DNA from: Halioglobus maricola
Lineage (GTDB): Bacteria > Pseudomonadota > Gammaproteobacteria > Pseudomonadales > Halieaceae
Assembly: GCF_009388985.1 (NCBI RefSeq)
Contig: NZ_CP036422.1
Location: 3,362,501-3,426,500 of the forward strand
Direction of reading: 5' to 3'
DNA length: 64,000 bases
How positions within the stretch are numbered: position 1 is the first letter of the stretch; each line of letters begins with the position of its first letter. A model generated the notes under the pieces. The model saw only the letters and a list, made by a program, of their open reading frames with translations, was not told the DNA's origin and searched no databases. The position numbers were made by a program, and so were the translations under genes. Positions 9,589-17,942 of this stretch are shown one piece after another.

Positions 9589-11193
9589 ATGAGAACGCTG
9601 ATACGCACGATCGAACGCAGGCCAACGCTGCAACTGGTGACACTGCTAGCGGTAGCCATGCTACAGGCCTGCTCCTCATCCACGTCCTCACCCGACCACA
9701 CCGGCTCCAGTGCCCTGCGCCACCTCGAATCGGGCTGGTGCCCAGGTTCGATCGTCAACAACCGCGGCCAGGACGCCAGAGGGAAAACGCGCTACGACCG
9801 CTCGGCCCAGCGCACCGGGCTAGATGCATTACGCGCAAGGGAAATCGCGAACTGCCAGCGGCTTGTCGACCAGGGCGACACCTCGGCCCTGGCCACACTG
9901 GTGGACTACTACGATATCAGCAGCCAACAGGCGGAGTTGGTGCAAATCCTGGAGCGCTATGTCGCGGTGGGCACGGACAGCCAAAGGCTAAGTCAGGCCG
10001 GCACCTATCTCTACCAGACGTATGCCCAGGGCTCCGCGGCAGTAGCGCGGAACCCGGGCAAAGCGTTCAACTATCTCGGGCTGGCAGTGAACAACGGTGC
10101 CAGCGCACTGGAAATCAATTATGCCCGCGCACTGACAAGCCGAGGGCTCTATCTCGATGCGGAACAGTATTTCTCACGAGTCCTGAGCTCGTCTCAGGGT
10201 CGATCAAGCGTTGATCGCTGTGAGGCAAACCTCGGGCTGGCCTATATCCAGTTCGGTCTGGCACCCGAGCGGGAAAATTGGAACACCGCCTACTTCCACT
10301 GGCGTCAGGGTCTTTCATTGGCCATGGGCAAGGAGTGGGCCTCCTGTGCCCAGGACAATTTCACCAGCCCGCACTATAGCTACGAAGCCGGGCGCAAAGC
10401 CTATATTGAAGAACGTGTTTCCCTGATGAGTGCGCCCCAGAAGCAGATCATTGACGAAGCGCGTCTGGACCCACGCAAGGGCCTGGCATTCGCAGCCGCG
10501 CTGGATTTCCGTCCGCCCGCCTCTCGGCCAGCAGGTGGCCGCAAACCCGCCACTTACGCTACGACCACGCCGTCCAGCGCTGGCGTCCGCGTCACCGCTG
10601 GAAGCTGGCAACCGCTCAATGCGCAGATATGCCGTTTGCAGAGCATCCCCTATTCCCAGCCCTGGAGTAATGTCTTCGAATCCAACAGCGAGGCGATCTG
10701 GACCGTAGATTCTCAAGCAGGCTCAACCCGGTCGACCGGCACCGCTGTCGCGGTGTCCAGCTCTGAACTCATCACCAACTGTCATCTCATCAATGATCCA
10801 GCAAACATCAGCATTCGTCGCGTGGGTTCGACCCTTCAGGCGAGCCTTCTGTACGCTGATCGAGACGGAGATCGCTGCGTGTTGAAGGCGCAGGGAAGCT
10901 TGCCGACTTACGTGCAGTACGGGCGCAGGCACGATGAGGTGCGTATCGGCGAGGAAGTTGCGGCCATCGGCAACCCCCGCGGCCTGGAAACATCACTTTC
11001 CCGCGGCATCGTCGGCCAGAAGCGGAGCAGACACGGGCTGAAACTGATTCAGACCGATGCCGCCATCTCCTCAGGTTCATCAGGAGGCGGCCTGTTCGAT
11101 CAAGCTGGCAATCTGGTCGGCATCACCACCTTCACGGTCAGCGATGGCCAAAGCCTGAACTTCGCCATCGCCATCGAGGAGTTCTGTCACTGA
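9589..11193 (+). CDS. Lipoprotein with Sel1-like helical region and trypsin-like serine protease domain
   Basis: A 534-residue protein with a lipoprotein signal (lipobox LQAC, Cys28). Residues ~75-290 are helical and Sel1/TPR-like (NYLGLAVNNGA, NLGLAYIQFG). Residues ~370-534 form a DegP-like S1C protease with a likely catalytic triad of His399 (TNCHL), Asp428 and Ser498 in GSSGG, and the family sequence GNPRGLETSLSRGIV. There is no PDZ domain. It is probably anchored in the outer membrane facing the periplasm, acting in protein quality control or processing of an unknown substrate. It directly abuts the glycosylase gene. The helical half could recruit partners. Confidence 0.82.
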   Translation: MRTLIRTIERRPTLQLVTLLAVAMLQACSSSTSSPDHTGSSALRHLESGWCPGSIVNNRGQDARGKTRYDRSAQRTGLDALRAREIANCQRLVDQGDTSALATLVDYYDISSQQAELVQILERYVAVGTDSQRLSQAGTYLYQTYAQGSAAVARNPGKAFNYLGLAVNNGASALEINYARALTSRGLYLDAEQYFSRVLSSSQGRSSVDRCEANLGLAYIQFGLAPERENWNTAYFHWRQGLSLAMGKEWASCAQDNFTSPHYSYEAGRKAYIEERVSLMSAPQKQIIDEARLDPRKGLAFAAALDFRPPASRPAGGRKPATYATTTPSSAGVRVTAGSWQPLNAQICRLQSIPYSQPWSNVFESNSEAIWTVDSQAGSTRSTGTAVAVSSSELITNCHLINDPANISIRRVGSTLQASLLYADRDGDRCVLKAQGSLPTYVQYGRRHDEVRIGEEVAAIGNPRGLETSLSRGIVGQKRSRHGLKLIQTDAAISSGSSGGGLFDQAGNLVGITTFTVSDGQSLNFAIAIEEFCH

Positions 11194-11215
11194 CCATCAG
11201 GCAAACGTCGGACTG

Positions 11216-11298
11216 TTGGTTCTCGCACTGATTAAAACCAGGCCGATAGACAACCGTACTGATTCTATTGAATATTTGCGAAAATAGCCGAGAACCAA
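11216..11298. repeat. 10-bp perfect inverted repeat bounding an 83-bp segment
   Basis: TTGGTTCTCG (11216-11225) and CGAGAACCAA (11289-11298) are exact reverse complements, 63 bases apart, just after the protease gene and at the edge of the AT-richer region. The segment could be a long hairpin, a small mobile-element relic, or chance. No coding potential is seen inside. Confidence 0.45.
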
Positions 11299-11753
11299 AC
11301 CCACCTGCTTTTTCTCGATATGTGCTCAAATAGAGAATCTGGCCGCAGATTGGAGTGTCCGTTTTCACCTCAAAGCGGTCTAGATTTCAGGGGAAATTCA
11401 GCCAAAATTTGGTCTCTTATGTGCCAGTTGCGGTCACTCAGTTTTCGAACTTGTAGCACAGCCTCTTGCTTGTACTTTGGTGAGCACGGTCTTCTTTGGG
11501 GCATGCGCTACCGCTTTTTAGTGGATTATCCAACCTTTGTGGTGTCAGCGTCATATCGGGCTAAAACCATTGCACCGAGGTACGGTCAAGGTGAGTGTGT
11601 ACTAAGAGCCCTCGTGTTGGCGGTAAGTGATATTACCTCAAGACCCTGCCCTGCTTTCGCCACAATTGCACAATGTCTCTTTATTGTTTATGGAATTTCC
11701 AGTATGTTCATCGCTATAAAAAATACCAATATACTGTCAAGGGGAAACATATT
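11299..11753. other. Long AT-richer intergenic stretch without a convincing gene
   Basis: A forward frame is open across part of this stretch, but its codon use and composition do not look coding. The 3' end is very AT-rich before the P-domain gene and probably holds its promoter, although no confident -35/-10 pair could be picked. Confidence 0.5.
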
Positions 11754-12407
11754 ATGAAATTGCTTCACTCCGCTAGATTGTCAGTGCCCGCTCTGCTGTT
11801 CGCTTTAGGATTGTCTGCTACTAGCTACGCCGCTCCATTTGATATCGTAGGTCCTGCCCAGGATGATGTAGACACCGAAGCCGTAGCTCCTACTATCATA
11901 AATTTTAATGTCGCCGAGGTTGGTGAAATATCTTCCCTCAGCCTGCGCTTATCATTCGAAGACGTAGGGGATAATGGCTGTGACTGCTGGGACAATCTGT
12001 TTGTCCAACTGTCGCACGCAGGGCAGGATGTTGTCATTATGGACCTGCAAAGTGATGACGGCCCTGCACCTTTGTCGGCTACTTTTACCGATGGCGGCGC
12101 AGTCCTTACTACAAGTGATACTAACGGTATTTTTGATCCTGCCCAGCCGCTGTCAGCGTTTGTTGGCTTACCGCTTGATGGTGAATGGACCTTGACGATA
12201 TACGATCACGACGATTCTATCGCTGGTGACTCGACCGACCTGACGGCATCTTCGCTATTTGGGGAAACGGTGGATGTGATCGTTGCAGCACCTCCCGCTC
12301 CCCCAGAAGCTGTTCCAACAATGTCTGCCTATGGACTTGTTCTAACAGTGCTCGGTTTAATGTTTGTCGCTGTTCGCCGGTTGCGTGCCTCTGCCAAGCG
12401 GGACTAG
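11754..12407 (+). CDS. Secreted P-domain-like protein with exosortase-type (IPTL-like) C-terminal sorting signal
   Basis: A 217-residue protein with an N-terminal signal peptide (cut near SYAAP). Its core resembles the proprotein-convertase P-domain beta-sandwich, ending in the characteristic LDGEWTLTIYDHDDS with its acidic loop. The last ~30 residues are a tripartite sorting tag: PTMSAYG, a hydrophobic helix, and a basic RRLR tail. This resembles IPTL-CTERM/PEP-CTERM tags cut by exosortases. The start was chosen at the ATG after AAGGGGAAAC. A longer in-frame extension exists but would bury the signal peptide. No exosortase gene is in the window. The base composition is AT-richer than its neighbours. 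The protein probably ends up on the surface or in the matrix, with unknown function. Confidence 0.75.
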   Translation: MKLLHSARLSVPALLFALGLSATSYAAPFDIVGPAQDDVDTEAVAPTIINFNVAEVGEISSLSLRLSFEDVGDNGCDCWDNLFVQLSHAGQDVVIMDLQSDDGPAPLSATFTDGGAVLTTSDTNGIFDPAQPLSAFVGLPLDGEWTLTIYDHDDSIAGDSTDLTASSLFGETVDVIVAAPPAPPEAVPTMSAYGLVLTVLGLMFVAVRRLRASAKRD

Positions 12408-12436
12408 CCTGAAGCAGAGATATTACTGAATAAATC

Positions 12437-12462
12437 AAAGCCTGCTTCGAGCGGGCTTTTTT
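12437..12462 (+). terminator. Rho-independent terminator of the P-domain gene
   Basis: A 9-bp stem (AAAGCCTGC with GCGGGCTTT, one G-T pair) closes a TTCGA loop and is followed by a T-run, 30 bases after the stop codon. Confidence 0.85.
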
Positions 12463-12643
12463 ATGACCGCAGATTGGCTGGGCATATGGCCGCAATGAGT
12501 TGAAAGCTGTCGAAACCGGTGGCAAAGGGCTAATGTCTCTTCCTAGGCGAAAGCGGACGTTGGCCGAACCCCCCAGGCGTACAGCCTAATATTTCAAGTT
12601 TCGTGCGAAAGTTTCAAAATCCGTGCGAAGTTACAGGACAGAA

Positions 12644-12672
12644 AAAAAGGGCGCCATAGTGGCGCCCTTTTT
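12644..12672 (-). terminator. Strong, symmetrical terminator after the TolC-OmpA gene
   Basis: A 12-bp perfect stem, AAAAAGGGCGCC with GGCGCCCTTTTT around an ATAGT loop, lies 17 bases beyond the minus-strand stop. The A/T flanks make it usable from both strands. Confidence 0.9.
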
Positions 12673-12689
12673 AGTATCAGTTGAAGTGA

Positions 12690-14585
12690 CTAGTTCGACA
12701 CATCCATCACCAACTCAACCCGGCGATTCTGAGCGCGCCCTGCGTCGCTGTCATTACCTGCGACCGGCATGCTCTCACCGCGCCCGACAGCAACAAGCTG
12801 CTGTGCCGGAATACCGTGGGAGTCAATCAGCAAGGTCCTCACTGCATCGGCCCTGCGCTCGGACAACCACTGGTTGTACTGGTCATCACCAACGCTGTCA
12901 GTATGCCCCTCAACCGTAGCGCGAACACCTGGATGCTCCTTGAGCACCGCTGCAGCATTGGCGATCTCAGTGTCGAATGCTGAGGAGATGTTGGAGGAGT
13001 CGAATTCGAACTGGACGTCCATCGTCAGCGACACCATTTCGCCACCCACTGCGGTGTAGCGATCACTTCCCGCCGCAAGGCCGGCAAGAGCCGCCGCCGA
13101 AGCAGCTGCCGCCGCAGAGTCATTGGTGCCATTCAAGCGGGCAAAGAGTGCGTCGCGATCAACCGCTGCAGGCAGCGGCGCACCGGGAGGGCACAGCGCC
13201 TGCGCATTCTCATCGTCAGAATCGCGAGACAGATCCAGATCGAGCTCAGCCAGGCTCTCCGCATTGAGTCCATCAACCTGGAGCGCAGCGAGGAGGAGTC
13301 CCATATTCGACAGGGTGCGTGCCTGGGCAATGCGCAGGTCCGCCAGTGCAGCCATATGGGCGCGCTGGGTGTCGAAGTATTCATTCTGGGAGTCCAACAG
13401 GTCCAACAAGGTGCGCTGGCCAATATCAAACTGGTCGCGGTAAGCGCGACGTGTCTTGTCCTGGGAGATGCGGTTGCGTTCCAACAGGATGACCTGCTCT
13501 TCCAGTACTTCGATATCATTGAAGGCGATAGAAACATCCTGACGGACGTTCAGGCAAGCCTGTTTACGCTCCTCAATCGCAGCATTGTAAAGATTGTAGT
13601 ACTCGCGCTTACGCGCGCTATCGGAGCCACCGCGGTAAAGGTTGTAGCTCACTACAACTTCAATTGCCTCTTCATCATAGCGACCTTCAAGGCCATCGGT
13701 ATCGTGCTCAACCTCATTGCGATAACGCAAGTCCAGACGCGGCATCATCGGTGCATTGGTCGAATTCAGGGCTTCCTGAGAAGAACGCAGATTTTCGATG
13801 GCGGAATTGATAACAGGGCTGCGCTGGTACGCGAGCTCCAGTGCAGTCTCACGCATCTCGGGGATCTGCCCTGCAGGCACGTCAGGTAACTGGAGGTTGT
13901 CTGCCGGCATGGCGTGAACGACGCGCTGGAACCGGGTCATGACGTCATGCAGATTGGTAATCTCGGTCACCAGGTTAGACTCTGCTAACGCGACACGCGC
14001 TGCTGCCTGGTCCAGGTCAACGCCCTGGCTGACACCGCCGCCTGTGCGCTCGGCAATCTTGTCGTACACCTGCTTGTGCACGATGTAGTTCTCTTCTGCG
14101 TATTTCACCAACTGCTGGAACTGAACGGTATCCAGATACGCTTCAGATGCCTCAAGTGCCAGTTCTTCAGAAGCACGCTTGAAGTTATAGTACTGAGAAA
14201 GTTTTGCATAACCCAGACGTGCGACCTCGTCACGAGTGGCGAAACCGTCAAACAACATCTGGGTGATACTGAAACGCGTGGCATCGCGCGAGTAATCGTC
14301 GAAGTCTACCAGCGGTGTTTCGCGTTCCTCCCTACCCCACTCGGAATAGAGATCAGCACTAGGTAGGTAGCCTCCCCGGGCACCACGCTGGGCCTCGCGG
14401 GTCGCTTCGAAGTTATACCACTCGGCATTCACCCGCGGGCTCAACAACACGCCCTGGGTAACTGCCGTCTTGAAGTCGGCTACTGTGTCAGTAGATGGTG
14501 AACTGGTGGTCTGTGCAGAAACGCCATGCGCTACAGCTGTAACGGCCAGTGCCAGAGAAATACGCCTGAATGGGAGACTTTTCAT
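12690..14585 (-). CDS. TolC-family outer-membrane channel fused to an OmpA peptidoglycan-binding domain
   Basis: A 631-residue protein with a signal peptide (cut after HGVSA). Residues ~30-470 are a TolC-type repeat (GVLLSPRVNAEWYN, RQDVSIAFNDIEVLEEQ, FDIGQRTLLDLLDSQNEYF), as in outer-membrane proteins of type I secretion. After an Ala-rich linker, residues ~515-631 form an OmpA/MotB domain (FEFDSS, VEGHTDSVG, LSERRADAV, AQNRRVEL) that should bind peptidoglycan. The start is the ATG at 14585, because an upstream extension would hide the signal peptide. It is divergent from lapG and near the LapB/LapC genes, so it is the probable outer-membrane partner (LapE role) exporting the giant adhesin. 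Confidence 0.92.
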   Translation of the reverse strand: MKSLPFRRISLALAVTAVAHGVSAQTTSSPSTDTVADFKTAVTQGVLLSPRVNAEWYNFEATREAQRGARGGYLPSADLYSEWGREERETPLVDFDDYSRDATRFSITQMLFDGFATRDEVARLGYAKLSQYYNFKRASEELALEASEAYLDTVQFQQLVKYAEENYIVHKQVYDKIAERTGGGVSQGVDLDQAAARVALAESNLVTEITNLHDVMTRFQRVVHAMPADNLQLPDVPAGQIPEMRETALELAYQRSPVINSAIENLRSSQEALNSTNAPMMPRLDLRYRNEVEHDTDGLEGRYDEEAIEVVVSYNLYRGGSDSARKREYYNLYNAAIEERKQACLNVRQDVSIAFNDIEVLEEQVILLERNRISQDKTRRAYRDQFDIGQRTLLDLLDSQNEYFDTQRAHMAALADLRIAQARTLSNMGLLLAALQVDGLNAESLAELDLDLSRDSDDENAQALCPPGAPLPAAVDRDALFARLNGTNDSAAAAASAAALAGLAAGSDRYTAVGGEMVSLTMDVQFEFDSSNISSAFDTEIANAAAVLKEHPGVRATVEGHTDSVGDDQYNQWLSERRADAVRTLLIDSHGIPAQQLVAVGRGESMPVAGNDSDAGRAQNRRVELVMDVSN

Positions 14586-14919
14586 TTTACTAATCCCTGT
14601 TATCCCAAAAAGAATGTCTGTCGCAGCTATTGCCGCTAAAACCCCTCGTTGCCTCAACCGACACTTCTTCCTGAAAGTGCCATCTGGTTCTTTCTTATCG
14701 CCTACAGAGTGTAGACCATGCTCGATTGTCCATCGAATGCCCGAATTATTTCAATAACACGCGATTTCACCCGAACAGTTATAACTAAAAGTTACTCTCT
14801 ACTGCTCATACTGATTACAAAGTAGTCTATTATTCAGTGAATTCCAGCCATCTGGCCGGTTTCAGGAAAAAATTACACTAGCGTCTCCACCACCTGGATT
14901 CAGTGAATTGCAAAGGAAC
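14586..14919. other. Divergent promoter region between the TolC-OmpA gene and lapG
   Basis: This is 334 bases of AT-richer sequence with no gene. A TATTAT hexamer at 14828-14833 is a candidate -10 for lapG, without a clear -35. No CRP-type palindrome like those elsewhere in the locus was found here. Confidence 0.4.
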
Positions 14920-15588
14920 ATGCATAAAACTCGATTCGCCTGCCTATTTCTCGGGATTTGCCTGTGCCTGGGAACGCTCGTCTATGCCCAGGTAGACCTC
15001 GAGAAACTGCGCTCGCTTGCCTTGACCCGCTACGGTCAAAGCACCGCTACTCTCGTGGATGAGTGGCGCGCCATGATCGAAAGTACGCGTAACCAGGACG
15101 AAATGACCCGCCTGAAAATTGCCAATGATTTCATCAACCAGCGCATTCGCTGGGTGCAGGACCCCGAAGCCTGGGGCCAAAAAGATTACTGGGCCACACC
15201 GCTGGAGACGATGGGAATACGCATGGGCGACTGCGAAGACTTCGCCATTTTCAAATACACCACGCTGCTATTGGCAGGCGTCAACGTCGACAAATTGCGC
15301 ATTACGTACGTCAAGGCGCAGACCGGCGGACCCAACAGCCAGATCCATCTCGCGCATATGGTGCTCGCTTACTACGAGACCCCAGGCTCAGTGCCGCTCA
15401 TTCTGGACAATCTGATCGGCGACATTTATCCAGCCACCAAACGTACAGATCTGACCCCGGTCTACGGCTTTAACAGCAAAGGATTGTGGGTAGGCGGCGC
15501 TGCCGCACCCGCCACAAACAACCCTGGCGCAAAACTCTCTCGCTGGCGCGACCTCCTGCAACGCGCCGCCAGCGAAGGGCTGGGATAG
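14920..15588 (+). CDS. lapG: LapG-type periplasmic cysteine protease (transglutaminase-like)
   Basis: A 222-residue protein with a signal peptide (cut after LVYA). The bacterial transglutaminase-like cysteine proteinase fold is shown by the triad Cys105 (in GDCEDFAIFK), His146 (AHMVLAY) and Asp163 (LILDN). The acidic residues flanking the cysteine correspond to the calcium site known in LapG. LapG cuts the retention module of Lap adhesins at a di-alanine and so releases the cell from a surface. It is followed 24 bases later by lapD, its inhibitor. The ATG at 14920 has an AAGGA only two bases upstream, and a TTG four codons earlier is an alternative start. Confidence 0.93.
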   Translation: MHKTRFACLFLGICLCLGTLVYAQVDLEKLRSLALTRYGQSTATLVDEWRAMIESTRNQDEMTRLKIANDFINQRIRWVQDPEAWGQKDYWATPLETMGIRMGDCEDFAIFKYTTLLLAGVNVDKLRITYVKAQTGGPNSQIHLAHMVLAYYETPGSVPLILDNLIGDIYPATKRTDLTPVYGFNSKGLWVGGAAAPATNNPGAKLSRWRDLLQRAASEGLG

Positions 15589-15612
15589 AAGAACAAACGA
15601 GGATTACTGACC

Positions 15613-17538
15613 ATGTCACTACGCATAAAACTCTGGCTGGCCATCATCGCCCTGCTACTAGCCGTTTTCAGCGGCAGCTTTTTAGTGTCCACGCTGTCGG
15701 CGAAGTCCTATCTCGAACAGCAGATCAGCATGAAGAACGCGGACAACGCCGCCGCGCTTGCTCTGTCGCTCACCCAGCAGGGGGCTGATGAAGTACTCCT
15801 GGAACTTACGCTTTCCGCTCAGTTTGACACCGGCTTCTACGAGCTTATCGAACTCCAGTCGCCAGCTGGCGATACGGTTATCCAGCGCCGGGACACACAG
15901 TCTGCCAGTGAAGCACCCCAATGGTTCGTCAGTGCCTTTCCGCTCAACATTGAAGACGGGATCGCTGCGATCCAGTCAGGATGGACCCAGGTGGGCACCC
16001 TGATCCTGCGCAGTCACTCCCGCTTTGCCTATGACCAGCTGTGGCAGAGCACCCAGATACTCGCCCTGATTTTTCTCGGCTTTATGCTTGTCTCCTGCCT
16101 GATCGGCGGGCAAATTCTCAAGCGCATCCTGCAGCCGCTGGACGATGTAGTCGACCAGGCAGAGGCCATCGGCGAACGTCGCTTTATTACGATTCCTGAG
16201 CCAAACACACTGGAGTTCAAACAGGTCGTAGGGGCAATGAATACGCTGTCAGGCCGCATCAAGGACGTACTCGACAAGGAAGCGATGCGCCTGCAGAAGT
16301 GGCAACAGGATGCCCACTACGATGAGGTCACCGGCCTCAATAACCGCGAACCCTTCTTCAAGGAAGTTTCAGCCGCTCTTGAGAGCGACGATGTGAATGC
16401 CACTGGCAGCGTCAGCCTGGTCAGGTTCACCCACCTGGCGGAACTCAATCAACAGTGGGGCCGCGCTACCATGGATAGCGTGCTGGCAGACATCGGTGCG
16501 GCGCTAAGCGAAATTGTCGCCGGGCACAGCCGCTGGTCGGCCAGCCGCCTGAACGGCTCAGACTTCGCACTCCTGGCACCGCGGGCCATCGACGCAAAGG
16601 AAACTGCGCAGGAGGCGCTGTCGGCCATTCAACAATCGCTTGAACAACGTGACATCGGGAGCGACATAGAACTGCCAACGGCCTGCACCATCTACGCCCA
16701 CGGCGACACCATAAGCTCACTTCTCACCCGTCTGGACAACGCGCTCCAGACCAGCGAAGAAGCTGGCGGAAATACGATCAGTCTCGCGGTAGAAAGCGAT
16801 TCGCAGCTGCGCCCCGTGCGGCAGCAATTGGAAGACTGGCGCGTTATTCTGGAAGAGGCATTTCGCGAGGAGCGCTTTAGTCTCGACTTTTTCCCCGTGG
16901 TGGGCCTGCAAGGAGAATTGATCCACAACGAATCACCCGTGCGCCTGGTGCAGGACGGGGAGCGACTCTCTGCAGGGGTATTCCTGCCCTGGGTGAACCG
17001 GCTGGAGGTATCCCTGGAGCTCGATAAGGCAGTGGTTAAACTCGCCATGAATGAACTGCGCGACGGCAGTGAACCCATTGCGGCAAATCTTTCAGTGGCT
17101 TCCGTGGTCGAGCCAAGCTTCCTGCCCTGGCTGACAGACACTCTCAACGCAGCGCCCGACGCAGCCAAACGCCTATGCCTGGAGCTACCAGAGGCGATGG
17201 CCTTCCGACATATGGAAAGATTCAAACCACTATGCAGTCAGGCGAAAGCCATGGGTGTACAGGTGGGCATAGAGCATGTCGGCCATCAGTTGGCAGAGCT
17301 GGGGCAGCTCAGTGACCTCGGTATTGATTACCTTAAGATTGATGCCAGCTTTGTGCGCGACGTCAATGAGAACGCAGCCAACCAGACGCTGCTGCGGACG
17401 CTTTGCACCGTGGGTCACTCCATCGGTGTGAACGTGTATGCAGAAGGTGTTCGCAATGAAGCGGAGTGGGCTACCCTGCAGGAGCTCGGGGCCGACGGCG
17501 CTACCGGCCCAGGCATCAATCTGCCTGATCAGGCCTGA
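15613..17538 (+). CDS. lapD: LapD-type c-di-GMP receptor with degenerate GGDEF and EAL domains
   Basis: A 641-residue inner-membrane protein. TM1 is at ~7-28, then a periplasmic LapD/MoxY-type output domain (~30-145), TM2 at ~150-168, HAMP, a GGDEF-like domain (~235-395) and an EAL-like domain (~405-640). The GGDEF signature is replaced by NGSDF (314-318) and EAL by ESP (440-442), so neither cyclase nor phosphodiesterase activity is expected. This is the hallmark of LapD, which binds c-di-GMP through its EAL fold and then holds LapG in the periplasm. It forms an operon with lapG. Confidence 0.93.
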   Translation: MSLRIKLWLAIIALLLAVFSGSFLVSTLSAKSYLEQQISMKNADNAAALALSLTQQGADEVLLELTLSAQFDTGFYELIELQSPAGDTVIQRRDTQSASEAPQWFVSAFPLNIEDGIAAIQSGWTQVGTLILRSHSRFAYDQLWQSTQILALIFLGFMLVSCLIGGQILKRILQPLDDVVDQAEAIGERRFITIPEPNTLEFKQVVGAMNTLSGRIKDVLDKEAMRLQKWQQDAHYDEVTGLNNREPFFKEVSAALESDDVNATGSVSLVRFTHLAELNQQWGRATMDSVLADIGAALSEIVAGHSRWSASRLNGSDFALLAPRAIDAKETAQEALSAIQQSLEQRDIGSDIELPTACTIYAHGDTISSLLTRLDNALQTSEEAGGNTISLAVESDSQLRPVRQQLEDWRVILEEAFREERFSLDFFPVVGLQGELIHNESPVRLVQDGERLSAGVFLPWVNRLEVSLELDKAVVKLAMNELRDGSEPIAANLSVASVVEPSFLPWLTDTLNAAPDAAKRLCLELPEAMAFRHMERFKPLCSQAKAMGVQVGIEHVGHQLAELGQLSDLGIDYLKIDASFVRDVNENAANQTLLRTLCTVGHSIGVNVYAEGVRNEAEWATLQELGADGATGPGINLPDQA

Positions 17539-17559
17539 GAACGGCGTTAGCTAAAAGGC

Positions 17560-17874
17560 CTAGTCGTCACCGATAAGGTTGAGCCTGCTGCCCAATTTAC
17601 TGCGCAAACGCTGCCTGCGCATGATCTTGTCCTGGGCTGATTGCGGCAGGTCGGTGAACAGGATAATCCCCTTGTCGATGAGCAACTCGACCACATCCTC
17701 CAGCACCCGGACAAAATCCTGATCGGTCTCGTCGAGGCCCCCATCCCTGGCTCTATCTCCAAGCACGGCTGCCAACTCCGGCGAATCCTCCGCCAGCTGC
17801 TCTTCAAACCCGTCCATCGGTTCCCAACTCAAGGCAACAACCTGCCCTGACACATCCCTTTTTATATACGGCAT
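17560..17874 (-). CDS. Conserved small protein next to lapD (often labelled tryptophan-synthase-beta-like)
   Basis: A 104-residue soluble, acidic protein beginning MPYIKRD, chosen because GGAGAAGCAGG precedes this ATG. The C-terminal half carries a DFVRVLEDVVELLIDKG helix and FTDLP, then a basic tail. I recognise the family from proteobacterial annotations, where it carries the misleading name tryptophan synthase subunit beta-like protein. It shows no pyridoxal-phosphate or synthase motif. It is downstream of the adhesin on the same strand but separated by a terminator, and convergent with lapD. A TATGAT at 17924-17929 may be its own -10. Its function is unknown. Confidence 0.72.
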   Translation of the reverse strand: MPYIKRDVSGQVVALSWEPMDGFEEQLAEDSPELAAVLGDRARDGGLDETDQDFVRVLEDVVELLIDKGIILFTDLPQSAQDKIMRRQRLRSKLGSRLNLIGDD

Positions 17875-17891
17875 CCTGCTTCTCCAGGCAT

Positions 17892-17921
17892 AAAAAACCC
17901 CGCCGATTACGCGACGGGGTT
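17892..17921 (-). terminator. Terminator after the giant adhesin gene
   Basis: On the minus strand, AACCCCGTCG pairs with CGGCGGGGTT (one mismatch) and is followed by a run of Ts. It lies 21 bases beyond the adhesin stop and 17 bases before the next gene, so that gene needs read-through or a promoter overlapping the hairpin. Confidence 0.85.
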
Positions 17922-17942
17922 CAATCATACAACGACCGGGTA

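Noticed and set aside
11320..11757. 145-codon forward frame upstream of the P-domain gene
   Set aside because: Unusual composition, no ribosome site, overlaps the likely promoter, and no recognisable motif.
14586..14657. 24-codon N-terminal extension of the TolC-OmpA protein
   Set aside because: It would place residues ahead of a clean signal peptide beginning MKSLPFRR.
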